NCBI GenBank assembly: GCA_027924585.1
Contig: BSBM01000186.1
Coordinates: 3,348,001 to 3,412,000, forward strand
Direction of reading: 5' to 3'
Source: Larix kaempferi
Taxonomy: Eukaryota; Streptophyta; Pinopsida; Pinales; Pinaceae
DNA: 64,000 nt
A program made the translations under genes and the position numbers. Each line of letters begins with the position of its first letter. Positions within the stretch are counted from its first letter, which is position 1. The notes under the pieces are model-generated. The model ran no database searches. It was not told the origin of the DNA and saw only the letters and a program-made list of their open reading frames with translations. Below, piece after piece: positions 1 to 11,999 of the stretch.

Positions 1-3000
1 TTCTTCATCCCAGATCTTGGGAACTTCAATATCTTCAATAGATATCTTTGTTGCTGGAACACAATGTTGTAGTCCTTTTGTAGGTAAAGATATACGGTCT
101 TTCCTACAAAACAGGTTAAATTGCATGATTAGAAACATCTCATAGTTTTCAGAACAAATTCTTACACATAAAGAAATATGTCATACAGTCATGCAATTAT
201 CTTAGCCAATGCTTCAATACAACATTTATCCATATCCCATAACTTTCTAGATGTCTTCCAATCTCTACCAGAACATTGTTAAGAGTGTGCACAACTCCCA
301 ACATGTCAGCAAAGAGGTTTCATTCTAGATAAGTAGCAATGGAATGTTGTACAGTGCCATAGGCCACTTACCCATGTATATTAGTAGTATACTGTTCATC
401 AATGCAACTATACATATCCTAAGTCTAGGAACATGAGCATATACATCATTGAACAATTTTATTTAAACAAACACATATGCAAGAAATTAAAATACTTATC
501 TTTGTTTGTTCGTTGGGTGGACTCCCTTTGAGTCTTTGCTTTCTTGCAGGGGCTGCTGGAGTCCTAATCTGCAGTAGCTTCTTCTACACCTTTCTGTTGT
601 GGAATGTAGAAAGATGGTCAACTCCCTCTGAATATCTGCATTCTTGCAGAAACTACTGAAGTGTACTCCCTCTTGATCTTTGCTCCCTGGATTACCTGTC
701 CTTGAACTTATATACATTCTCGATCCCTATGCATGCTTGTTAGTATCATCATTGTGTTATCCTCTAGGTCTAATATAAAAACATACATTCATTAGTATAC
801 TATTAAAACACAATAATCTCAAGCATGTATAGTCATGATCATTTCAAACAAAAATAGTAAGCATTATTATTCAAGGTTTATGCAGGATTCTTATGGTTAG
901 TCGAATCATAAGAAACATAACATATCTAAACCTATAATTACTCAAACCTATGACTCTTTAGGTTAGTTGAATCATCAATCAAGATAAGAGATATAATATG
1001 CATAAAACCTGTGATTATTCAAAGCTATACCTTCATGATTCTTCTGGTTAGTCAAATCAATCAATATAAGAGACATAATTCTTTTACTTATATTCCTATT
1101 TGACCATAGGAATTTTCTGGTTATTCATATCATCAATCAAAGTAAAAATCATAATATGCCTAAACCCATGAGTACTAACTTCAATGAATAATCATAATCA
1201 ATCATGCCAAGTATACTTAAATAAAGGATCTTATCACAAGGTGAGATTCTAACTTGATATAGGAAAAACATACCTGGATTAGCATGCTAGCTAATTATGT
1301 CTAACATACTCACATGATGTCTTCTTGTTCTTCTTCAATGACTTGTGCTAGTAACCTGTATATCTCATTAACCATTATAAAACCAAGTTATACATACCTC
1401 GTAAATGGATCTTTTATGAGATCCATGACAATGGATGAATCTTTGTCCTCATGTCATCATGATCATATGTTCTTGAACTGGAACATGATTTGTCTTTCTT
1501 GGTGTACCTTTCATGTTAGTAGACAACATAAACCTCATACAACACCATAATGCATTAGTACAATCATAAGTGTCAACAACCTAAATAATGAATATCTTCT
1601 ATCATGCATTCATAATTTTGTTAAGGTGATACGACAAATCTAAAAACAAAATTGTACTTAACTGTAATAACATGAAGACAAACATACCATAAACTTAATC
1701 ATGGACAAATATCAAAACATACCTCGATGAGTCATACCTGTCGAGATCGCTTGTAATCTTCTTATGTAAGGCCTTAGCCTCATCTCCCTCTGAAACAGGA
1801 ACTTCTTCACCTATGTAGGTGACCAATCCATTTTCTTCTAGGATTAACCCAATCCACTTGATGTGCAAGAACTGGACCTGGAGCTGGATATGGGTTTGTC
1901 AGAGAAACCCCAAAAATTCAAACTTTGAATTTCAAACTTCCGAAAGGATAGAAATATGCGCCTTGATGAGCTGATCAAATTGGTATATTCATAATTTGAA
2001 AACTGCAAAGTTTCACTCCTCAATTTTGCCTTTGAAACTTCCGGATTCACTGGACGTGACCCTGAACTGGGGTTTGATGAATCCCACTCTTTTTCCCAAT
2101 CAAAAGGTTTGATCCAAAGCTCTAAGCTTCTATTTTTCTGAGGAGCTTCCAGCCGTGGTCTCAGATTTCAAAAATTCCCATTTTTACAGAAGCCCTAATT
2201 TTCCACTTTCCTAATCAAAGTCCCGAAATAGGGTCTGATCAAGCCCGGCCTTCTGCCCAACCAAAAATTCTGATTTTGGTCTCTAAATTTTTATTTTGAT
2301 GAGTAGCATTCAGCCATGGTCTCCGATTACAAAAATTCCAACTTTCTTCAAAGCCCTAAATTCCGGAAGCCATGAATGAAGGTACCAAAAAATAATTCTG
2401 TTTTGACAGAAATATGTACCTGATTGTTTCTGGTGTAACTCCGAAATTTTTGATCCACAGGGTCTGAAAAAGTTTCCTGAGATAGCCTGACCTGTTAGCT
2501 TTCCATCCTGATAGGTCTGACCTCCATTGGATTTTTTGAGAGAGAGTTATGCCAAATGTCGCAACGTGACCTGTTTTGGGATAAAACAGAAGATCGAACT
2601 TGTACGGCGTGCCACATGTCACTGTTTCAACTTCGGCCTCTGAAAAAGTTTTCTGAGATATATCGGCCTGTTATCTTTCCATCCTGACAGGTCTGACCTC
2701 AATTGGACTCTCTGAGAGAGAGTTATGCCAAGTGTCGCAACGTGACCTGTTTATGGGATAATACAGGAGAGCGAACTTGTACGGCGTGCCACGTGTCACT
2801 GGTTCAACTTCGTCCTCTAAAACAGTGTTCTGAGATAGTACAGACTGTGTACTACCTGTCAATTTTTACGAAATTTCATTTGGAGCTTCCTAGCCCAAGA
2901 TATGATCTTTTTCCCAAGGTCACCTGATTTTGACTCAGATCTGGAAGAGGCAGAAACCCTATATTGTACAGATCATAAATCACAAAGTACAACGAATTAG

Positions 3001-3187
3001 AGGTTGTCCGTTGGACACAAGGTACCTGGAGATCTTAGCTTTGGCCTGTAACAATTTCAGATCCGAAAACTTCGCCAAAACGGATTTATATCGAAAGTGC
3101 TACGATGACTGGTCTTTGCTATATCAAGCCCTAGCATCGTAAGTGCAACAAGTGTCATACATGCCATATCATGCCTTCTTTCAGGCT
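1..3187 (-). mobile_element. Non-coding leader of a minus-strand copia-lineage element (left part off-window)
   Basis: Read on the minus strand, this is the region just downstream of a 5' LTR and primer site. It aligns by eye over most of its length with the leader at 44956-47862 and, inverted, with the LARD leaders at 14807-17523 and 21581-24297. Shared landmarks include the ACCCTAATCAAGCTC-type block near the 16.1-kb equivalent and the 'cctctttgctgacatg' block. Bases 1-60 match the junction at about 44930-44990 where an RT remnant begins, so pol-derived sequence probably continues off-window. The short frames here are not supported as genes. Confidence 0.8.
2464..2815 (-). repeat. Two tandem copies of a 176-bp leader segment
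   Basis: Each copy runs from a CTGAAAAAGTTT-like block to an ACTTCGGCCTC-like block, offset 176 bp. The same duplicated segment occurs in the LARD leaders near 15170-15520 and 21935-22300, so the duplication predates the split of these sub-families. Confidence 0.75.
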
Positions 3188-3200
3188 AGCTCTGATACCA
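3188..3200 (-). promoter_or_regulatory. Primer-binding site, initiator-Met tRNA type
   Basis: The minus strand reads TGGTATCAGAGCT directly after the LTR end. This is the usual copia primer site, complementary to the 3' end of plant initiator methionine tRNA. Confidence 0.88.
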
Positions 3201-3804
3201 TGTTAAATTTTCAGAATTTACTTCAATCTGATCTAGGATCTTAACTGAGAGAACAACATGTACAGCATATCTACAGCATATCAATCATGGAGACAATAAT
3301 GCAAGCACACAAGAGACACAAAGATTTACTTGGGGAAAACCATAAAGGTGAAAAACCCCAATAACTTCCTCAGAGATAGATAGAGCAATGATACAACCAA
3401 CCAAGAGATAGACACAACCTAGCAGCAGATCCTCCTCCTCCATAAGTGCGCCACTCCTCCTTGAGTGCATGTGTGAGAAGTGAGTGAGCAAATAGAGTGC
3501 CACCCACACTCTATTTATACTTGACTTGACTTGCCTTTTTACCTAACTCATGTAGGCTCAAACTTTACCACATAACATAATGCTGAGTGGGCCGACCCCC
3601 AATAGGGTGGTCTAATAACCCTTTGACCCACATGACTTATACAGGGCCGACCCCAAATAAGGTGGTCTAATAACCCATCAAGTATAAGTTACGACACTTA
3701 CAATATAAATGACGACACTTCCTTATAGAGGAAGAATACCATCTCTATAGGAATACAATATACATATATGTGAAATACATTCCGAAGTTACATATACATC
3801 AACA
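3201..3804 (-). mobile_element. 5' LTR, copia lineage (604 bp)
   Basis: The segment starts TGTT and ends AACA, with a primer site directly to its left. It is close in sequence to the LTRs at 41405-42048 and 47876-48564. It carries the paired GGCCGACC / GTCTAATAACCC motif and, on the minus strand, a TATA-like ATAAATAGAGTG. It defines the right-hand end of the element whose leader fills 1-3187. Confidence 0.85.
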
Positions 3805-3806
3805 GG

Positions 3807-4388
3807 GGTCACCATGATCGTAGAGGTCAGAGTATCCAGGGTGAACCTAGTAATCCTTCCCGGGATGTTGAACCCGTAACTGCCGCTAGTCGGGAGCAGT
3901 GGTGAGCGGCCACGACCGTGGTGTTTTTTCGTCATCTTTTTCCTGAGGAACTGCAAAGGGATTTAAAGCAGATGGAAGGCCATTTATGGAGGATGGTGGG
4001 AGAACAGGAACTGCCACCTGAGTCAGTGGCTATGGCGGAGTAGATCCATGATCCAGGTCACACCAGAGGATGTATGGCTCTTTATAATAGAGTGGTGGTC
4101 ACGCTCTGGGTCACGAAAACTCTCATTGCTCAGACACAGGCAGCTTGGGTGGACAATCTGGCGGAGTCCCAATGACTGAAAAAACTGGAGGAGAACTGTA
4201 AGGAGCATGCTGATGAGACCCATTGGATACATATGAAGTTGGATTCCATTGCCGGGGAATTGGGTATCTCTTTCTTAACTCGCCCCAAGAAAGTTGATAA
4301 TCCAAAGGTTATTGATCTTCGGGGCAAGGCTGGTGAGATGGATGACACGCCGTTCATTAACATTGAAGATGATCAGGGACCTATGTGA
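3807..4388 (+). pseudogene. Decayed ORF of unknown family, truncated by the LTR
   Basis: One frame runs 193 codons from the LTR boundary to a TGA at 4386-4388, broken by only three internal stops (TGA, TAG, TGA). Two of these sit where Trp is plausible. The second half is charged and helix-prone, with Gln/Glu/Lys-rich stretches and an acidic C-terminus (DDTPFINIEDDQGPM). I do not recognise the family. The frame is clearly coding-like because no frameshift is needed. Its 5' part lies beyond the LTR element to the left, outside the window. It could be the last exon of a host gene, a retroposed transcript or a transposon ORF. Confidence 0.45.
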
Positions 4389-4925
4389 TGACTCTATGGA
4401 TGTGTCGATGAGCTGGGTCGCCTCAATACTACCTTAGTTCCTGAAGAATATGTTCCTTCCTTGATGCTGGTGGCGACTCTTGATGTTTTGGTGGTGTTTA
4501 GACCTTTGTCTGGGTTTTGTAAGTGGACATACGGCTGGCTTTTGCTTTAGCCCCTACTTTGTTAGTCTGTTTTGGCTTCTATTTAGAGTCTTACGGATTA
4601 TGGGTATGGGATTACCTCTTGGGAAGGCATGTTATCTCGGCGTACTTCAGTGTATTGAGTTTTGTAATTCCTTCTCTCTTGGCTTACTTTGTTTTCAGTC
4701 TATTAATATCTTCCTGTAGATGATTTATCGATGGTCTCATCCTTTTAGCTATGTTCTGGATTGTAATACTTGATCTCTGGTTTTATGTATGGGCTTATGT
4801 TGATCAGAAGAGTTTAGATCACTGTGGTGGCTACTTAAGCACCATGACTATTGTAAAGATGTATATTGTAACTTTGGTCTCACTATTAATAGAATGATGC
4901 TTTTTTTTTTTGCTTAAAAAAAAAA
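4389..4925 (+). other. 3'-UTR-like sequence ending in oligo-T and oligo-A
   Basis: T-rich, non-coding sequence follows the ORF stop. It ends with an AATAGAATGATG stretch, an 11-base T run at 4901-4911 and a 10-base A run at 4916-4925. The A run followed by an abrupt shift to AT-rich DNA suggests the 3' end of a polyadenylated, retroposed sequence (processed copy or LINE-like). Confidence 0.35.
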
Positions 4926-6117
4926 TTGATGTTGTAAACATATATTTATAATAAAAAATCTATGAGAAGAAATTTATCAACATGGTTACACCAAAATAAT
5001 ATATCAAATCGACATTACATTTGATCTACTAATTCCTTTTCTCTAGATTTATTTTAGGAGGTAAAATGCTTTCTCTTTTATATGAAAGCTATACACCTAC
5101 TAAAATTTTATTTTTAAACTTTTTGTATAAAAGAGCTTCATCCAAATCACAAAATCTAATTTAACAAAGTGATATTCCAAAAATTAGAAAATAAAATAAA
5201 GTTGGAAAAAAATGAATTAAAATATTTTTTTAACTCAAGATCATATTTTACAATAATCTAGATAAACAAGTGAGATGGCCACCAAAGCTATTTAGGACTT
5301 CCATTTGATGAAATGTTTGATAAAATAAAAAAACAATTGAAAAATAACCTAAGTGTAACTCTAAGAAACTATATATTTATTTAGTTGTGTACATGATTGA
5401 AATTTAAATATTATATTTCATTTTGACATTAATCTTAATGTTATTTTCCATCATGGTAAAAAAGATAAATGTTTACCAAAATACACTTCAAATATTAAAA
5501 AAAGATTTTAACAAGGATTTTTTTTTAATGGATGATTGTTTTATAAAATATCTTATGTTACTTTGGTGCCTCTCATGAGGTTTGATTGTGTGCCTTCATT
5601 AGAACCTCCTCTAAAAAGAAGAAGGGAGAGATGGTTCCACATAACCCTCAAGTAATTGTTGTTTCCCTTGTATTGGATATTATACCCATATAATGTGCCA
5701 TTCATTTATGTGAGTGTATATTCTCATGCATTTATGTTGTTGTTATTACCACTATACTATAATTATATACTAAAATCTATTATCAAAACAATATAATTTA
5801 ATTATCAAGACAATATGTCTATCACCTTTGGAGCTTTACACTTGATAGATATTAATTTTATTACAAAATAAATCTTCATTTAATTACAAACCGTTTGTGA
5901 TTGTTTTATTAGGCCTAAAAAATAATATCCATTAATTATTTTTATTTGATTTATTACATATGTAATGAACTATTTAAACATAATTACCTTTGATATAAAC
6001 ATAAAAGATTCATTTTATCAACATACGTGAAAACTAATTACCAAACTTTCATCATAATTTATATCTAAAATGGACAAAAGGTGTCATTTTATTTGGTTTC
6101 CATACTCAAAATTTTGT
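4926..6117. other. AT-rich DNA, no gene seen
   Basis: Very AT-rich sequence with stops in all frames. No LTR, transposase or RNA gene is recognisable. Confidence 0.6.
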
Positions 6118-6363
6118 CACGAAAGTCAATTTATCTATTTACAGTAAAATGACTTATTATTAAAATGACTTATTATTAATTCTCTTGATAATGTACATAG
6201 GAATAAACAAAAGTTAAAATGTGCCACCTCATAAATATATCACGAAAGTCAATTTATCTATTTACAGTAAAATGACTTATTATTAAAATGACTTATTATT
6301 AATTCTCTTGATAATGTACATAGGAATAAACAAAAGTTAAAATGTGCCACCTCATAAATATAT
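6118..6363. repeat. Tandem duplication, 123 bp x 2
   Basis: The block beginning CACGAAAGTCAATTT at 6118 is repeated at 6241 almost without change. Inside each copy the 16-bp AAAATGACTTATTATT motif is itself doubled. Confidence 0.9.
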
Positions 6364-9005
6364 CAATAAACTTTTGCTTGACTTTTGTAGGAATTCATTT
6401 TCTTAAACACAAAGTTATAAAATTGTCGCCATCAAGTTTTGTTTTATTCAACGTACAAATAAATGGTTACATCATAACTGCGGCCACATTACTTATCTGA
6501 GATGCCCGGAAGACTTTATTTTTGATTCGTATAATGAAATTTCAAATTCCTTTCACATAATGGAATACCATGCGATCTAATATGAACGCTAATTTTGTTT
6601 TGACAGGTCTATATTTCGAGATGACGCTCCACGTAAAGAAGGATTTATTAATGCCACGTAATTTTTGTCAATTGTGTATTAAAAAAAATTATGTAAATGG
6701 AGAGTTGTCCATGTCAATCAGAAAAGCATCCTCACTACTCCTCCGCGTTGTATGTATATGGAGAGCTGTCCATGTCAATCAGAAAAACATCCCGAGTAGC
6801 CGTTATGAAAACGACATTCTTATCCAAAAAATCAATGTAAAAATTCTTTAATGGAATGGGATCCAAAGGTGAGTGTACAGTTTGAAATTCAAATTGTTAG
6901 GTTAGTTCAAATTTCTTTGAAACTCTTATGATTGTTATTGTTATTGCCTTTAGGATCTAGCAAATTTGGAAGTCTCCATGGATGCAACTACTGTTGGAGA
7001 GAGGAGGCTACGGTTTCTGTGCTCATAGCTCGAGATGGTGCTCTACCCCTGTTTGGCAGATTGGCAATAAGCGTCTGTTGATCCGCTTCTAACTTTGGTC
7101 TTCCTGGGGAGAAGATTCTGAGCTCCCAGCGAGGGTTTCCAGAGTTGTTTAGGAGTAGGACGCATGTCGCTACTGAGATGTGCGACCTATGGATAGCTGC
7201 CCCTTGCTTTACTCCACAAATTAGACATCATGATCGCTTAATGACTCTCACTTCTCAGCTTAGGAATTCTTCTCTGGAATCCGACTGCACCAACTTCCTT
7301 GTTGACACGGAGATTTATCAAACAGTCGTTAACTCTGGAATCCGACTGCACCAACTCCCTCCAGGTCAGGACATTGATTGCCCTAGCTTTTCTTCCTCTC
7401 TTTAGCTAACCCTACAGTCCATTATCGAATTTTTCAAATTTGTGTTAAATTCTTCTCGAAACACTTCCGTGCCCGTGCTATCTTTTTCAGTTGCAAGTAG
7501 TTCTTCGGCAAATGGCATTCGTCTCGCTTGAATTAGATCGTGTGCGACCTTATTTTCGTGGGATTTCTTTGGGTGTTGATTTGAACTTTTTCTTATTTTT
7601 TTAGCCGTGGTATTCCTCATGAGATTGCCCTGTGTTATGAATCACAGCCAACAGAAATGAAATGGAAAAAATGATCGGTAGATGCTCTTCTGTGGACGAT
7701 GGACACCCGACCATCGGTAGCGTGGATTTCTGTCACTTATTTCAGAAGCTCCGGCAGAGATCATATAATGTCTACCAGTGGAGGAGGAGGTTTGCTTACA
7801 GACTGAAGTGAGACCCATTCCGCCCCACATTCAAACTGATTACGGTCACGGAAGAGAAGCTTTGGATGGTCTACTTCCCTCACACTTGCACGCTGATTGG
7901 GTTTCATCAATGAAAATTCAACTCTGTGCACGACAACTTCTCTGTGGACAACCTGTTATCATTATTGCCTTTCAGATTCATATTTGTTGTTATATTGTTT
8001 GAAAAAACTCGTTAATGGATTTCAGATATGTTATTTGGTTTATTGATTTTGTGCACTGATTAATCGGTATTCGTCCAATATGTTTGAGAAGTACTGCACA
8101 ACGTGTGCCATTTTTTCATATGGTTGGCCGATCATACGAAAGGGACTTGACTCGATTTCATGTTGGATGATGGACACTTAAAGCAGATATATTTAATATG
8201 ATTTGCTTGAATGAAAGGAAGGAAAGAAGAAGTAGATTAAATTAATAGATTATTTTGTTCTGATTATTTTGATAGCTTTATTTTAAAAATATATTTTACA
8301 TAACTCTGTATAAGAAAACACATAAAAGAAATGCATTAGATTATTTAAAGTGTGTGGAAATCTTATATCTATTAAGTCCGTTATGATGGAAATTGAGAAG
8401 GAATATTAAATCTAATTAGCTCTCTTCACATAATTGGGTTTAAGCTCAAAGCCTACCTACCACTGAGCCTCACCAATAGAGGCTCATATCTTCTCATTTT
8501 TATAATTACATAGAACTAACATTGGGAGGATATTGAATTTTCAAAGAAAATCCATTGAGGAGGGAAGAATTGTTATGTTGCCTAAACAAATTGTTGTAAG
8601 AAAAACGGAGCAATGGACAAGGTGAATCCCTTGTGGCCAGTATTTATTTGAGCTTTCCTGCCCACCGTGGCCAGTACGTTTTCCCACTGTTGTGTCTTGT
8701 TTGCTAGTTCATTGCCTGAGGTCGAGCTGCTTTTCAGCTGTGCAATCGTGTGTTACGTTACGCCATGCCAAGCGTTCTGAATCTGCCTTACTGGCATTCT
8801 CTTCTCTATGTCTTGACTTTATTAAATGAAAAAGCAAATGAATGACAATATTTTTTCTACTCAACATTGTGATTTACATAAATTTTTATTTCTGATTTTC
8901 ATAAATTTTTATTTCTATCGGTGTGTAGAATTAAATTATTTATTTAAGTATATTTTTACGGGATGTAAAAATTTTCGTGATAATACGTGTGATCTGGCAT
9001 TTTTT
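6364..9005. other. No recognisable gene; two short 61-bp duplications
   Basis: Small frames exist (6570-6851, 7145-7405, 7778-8002) but none resembles a known protein. Two duplications are visible: ATGGAGAGYTGTCCATG at 6697 and 6758, and TCTGGAATCCGACTGCACC at 7273 and 7334. Both have a 61-bp period. Base composition is less AT-rich at 6480-8000 than on either side, which might mark an old unrecognised element. Confidence 0.4.
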
Positions 9006-9135
9006 CAATACTATTCCCGTAGCAGTGTTCACATTTTGTGTCTTTTATTCTGTCTAAATATATCACATTGTCAATACTATTCGTGTCGTAGTGTTCACAT
9101 TTTGTATCTCTTTTATTCTGTCTAAATATATCACA
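9006..9135. repeat. Tandem duplication, 66 bp x 2
   Basis: CAATACTATTC...GTGTTCACATTTTG... at 9006 recurs at 9072, each copy ending in CTAAATATATCACA. Confidence 0.8.
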
Positions 9136-9677
9136 GATTCTTTAACTATTTGTTTAAATTTTTATAGGCTTATTTTGCACACTTCTACACTTTTTTTCAT
9201 TCATATTTTTAGATAAAGAAAATCGTATGATATTCTTTAAAATATTTAATTCAATTTTATTTTATAAAAATATTTTAATTTTAGGAAAATCCTATGATAT
9301 TCTGTAAAATATTTTTATTTTATATATATATGCGAAGGTGATTATTGCCCTAAATTAGGGTTGGTAGTAGATAGTCCTCTTCAATATAAAACACTACGAT
9401 TTTAGGATCCTTATACATTAAGTACATTTCAAACCAAAAATATAGGGTCACGCACCTATTTTATTTTTTAAACAATTTTCTAGTTTATTATTTTGTAGTT
9501 AATTTAGGCTTCTTTGTTTTGTAATATGACATATCCATTTTTTAAGTAACACTTTATTTTTTATCCTTTTTAACTTTTATTAAATTATTCCAAATGCTAA
9601 ATGTAGAAATGAATAATTAAAGATTAATTTTCACATACCTTTTATTCTATGATTTTGTCTTTTTTAGGTTAGACACG

Positions 9678-9985
9678 AAATAGAGTAATAATTAGAATAC
9701 GAGTAGTGTTATTGTTTTAAGTTTTATTTAAAAATATATTTTATTTGAGAACTTAGTTATCTTGAAATCTCTCTTTATTATATTATTAGAACTTATTTAG
9801 TTTTTGTTTTTTAAGTTAGATATATGATGAGAAATAGAGTGATGATTAGAATGAGAATAGTATTATTTTTTCTAATTTTTTTTTATTTTAAAGAATTAAT
9901 TTTCTTGAAATCTCTTTATTATATTCTTGGAATTTATTTAGTTGATGGATATCCTTAGTCGATTATTATTTATGGATGCAATATT
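9678..9985. repeat. Diverged tandem duplication, about 154 bp x 2
   Basis: AAATAGAGTRATRATTAGAAT occurs at 9678 and 9832, and each is followed by a CTTGAAATCTCT...TTTATTATATT segment. The copies carry several indels, so this is an older event. No gene is seen in 9136-10190. Confidence 0.6.
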
Positions 9986-10189
9986 TAAGACAATGGATTG
10001 TAAAATATAAATATATAGTTTTTTAATATATGCTTTAATGAAAATATTACTAATAGATGCACATGTAAAGTATATTAAAATTGTGAGGAGTATATCATTT
10101 TTCTTTCTTTCTTATAGTGTTATTTATTTATATTATTATAATATAGTACTTTGATATATTTTTATTGCGATGGATCTTATAGAGGGGTG

Positions 10190-11990
10190 CACAAGAGAGA
10201 GGTCAAAGGAAGGGAAGAAGCATTGAAGAGGAAGGTAAGGGTATCTGAGGGAGTTTGGCAACGATAAAGGAGGAGAACATGGGGAGAGGAAGGGAACAAA
10301 GGAATACATACAAACATATGAAGATGGTGGGTTATAGAAGGAGTAGGTAGGGATGTGAGAAAAACAAAAAAAAAAAGATAGGAAGGACAACAAGGAACGG
10401 AGTATGACAGACAATTGAAGGGTAGAGGATGCATGAGGTGTAGGAAAAGGTGGAGGAGTGGGAGAGGGTGCAAGGGCCATGGGTAGAGAGGAGAAAATGA
10501 AGGAAGAAGGAGGGGAAGGGGGAGAGGGAGTAGGAGGAGGAGGAGGGATTTGGGGGGGAGGAAGCGAAGGGGAGGCAAAGGGATGGAGAGGAGAGGATGA
10601 GGAGGAGGGGCGATGGGAGGGGGAGGAGGGATTCGGGGGGGAGGAAGTGAAGGGTAGGAAAAGGGATGGAGAGGAGAGGATGAGGAGGAGGGGCGATGGG
10701 ATGGGGAGGGGAGAGGAGGAGTAGGAGGGAGAAAAGTGGGAGAGGGGGAGAGAGGGGGAGGGGATAGGGGGAGTAGGGGGGATGGGGATGGGGAGAGGGG
10801 GAGAGGGGGAATAGGGGGGAGGGGGATGGGGATAGGGTGATGAGGGGGAGGGTGGAGGGGAGAGGGGGATGGGGAGTAGGGGGGAGGGGGATGGCGACAG
10901 GTGTAGTAGCGGGAGTAGGGGAGGGGAGAGGGAGAGTAGGGGGGAGGGGGATGGGGAGACGGGTAGTAGGGGAGATTGGAGAGGGGGGGGAGAAGCAGTA
11001 GGGGGAGTGGGTATGAGGGGGGGGGAGGGGGAGGGGGAGGAGCATTAGAGGGGTATTACGGGGGAGGGGAGAGAGGGGGAGGGGAAGGGGAGAGAGGGAG
11101 GGGGATTAGGGAAGAGGGGGGAGAGAAGAGGAGTAGGAGGGAGGGTAATAGGGTTGAGGGAGAGCAGGGGGGATGGCAAAGGGGGAGTAGGGAGAAGGGG
11201 GATGGGGAGAGGGGTTGTAGGGGGAAGGGTATGAGGAGGACGGGGAGGGTTATGAGAGAGGGGTAGTATGGGGGATGGGGATGGGAGATGGGTGGGTGTG
11301 AGGAGGGGCATATTGGAGGGGAGGGAAGGGGGATATAGGGAGGAGGGAGGGTGAGGGGAGTAGAAGTCCAGTGGAGGAGGAGGAGGAGGAGCAGGGGGGG
11401 GGGGAGGGGAGGAGGAGGAGGGGAAGAGGTGGAGGAAGAAGGGAGTGGATGGGAGGGGAGAGGGAGAGGGAGACGAGAGGGGATGGGAGGTGGGGTGCAG
11501 GGGAAAGGTGAGGGAGATGGAGAGGGGGAGGAGTAGAAGGATAGGTGGGGAGGTAGGGGAGCGGAGGGGAGAGGGAGAGGGGAGGGGATGGGAGGAGGTG
11601 GGGAGGAGGGGAGAGGCATGGGAAATGGAGTTGGGGAGGAGTAGAAGGAGGCGGAGAGGAGGAGTGGGAGGAGGAGGGGTAAGGGATGGGAGGTGGGGAT
11701 GGGGAGGAGGATAGGGAGATGAGGAAGAGGAGGAGGGGAGAGGAGTGGGTAGGGGATGAGACTGCAGGATGAGGGGGAGAGTGGAGATGGGAGGGGAGGG
11801 GAGAGGGAGATGGGAGGGGAGGGGAGAGGGAGATGGGAGGGGAGGGGAGAGGTGAGGGAGATGGAGAGGAGGAAGGGGAAGAGAAGGATGAGGAGGGAGG
11901 GAGGAGGATAGGGAGAGGTGGAGGAGGATGAGGGGATGGGGAGAGGAGGGAGTGGGTTTGGGGGGCCAGTGGGTAGGGGGAGAGGAGGTG
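10190..11990. repeat. 1.8-kb G/A-only low-complexity tract
   Basis: The plus strand is almost purely purine for about 1.5-1.8 kb (densest 10455-11960), dominated by GGGGA, GAGGA and GATGGGG words. Internal periodicities are visible: an 83-bp duplication (units starting near 10546 and 10629) and a 23-bp unit repeated three times around 11784-11852. The long Pro/Ser/Leu frames on the minus strand are a consequence of the pyrimidine strand and are not proposed as genes. Runs of four or more G make G-quadruplex or triplex structure possible. Confidence 0.9.
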
Positions 11991-11999
11991 TTGGGCTTG

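Noticed and set aside
6570-6851. 93-aa host protein
   Set aside because: No recognisable domain, AT-rich context, and half of it is a 61-bp duplication.
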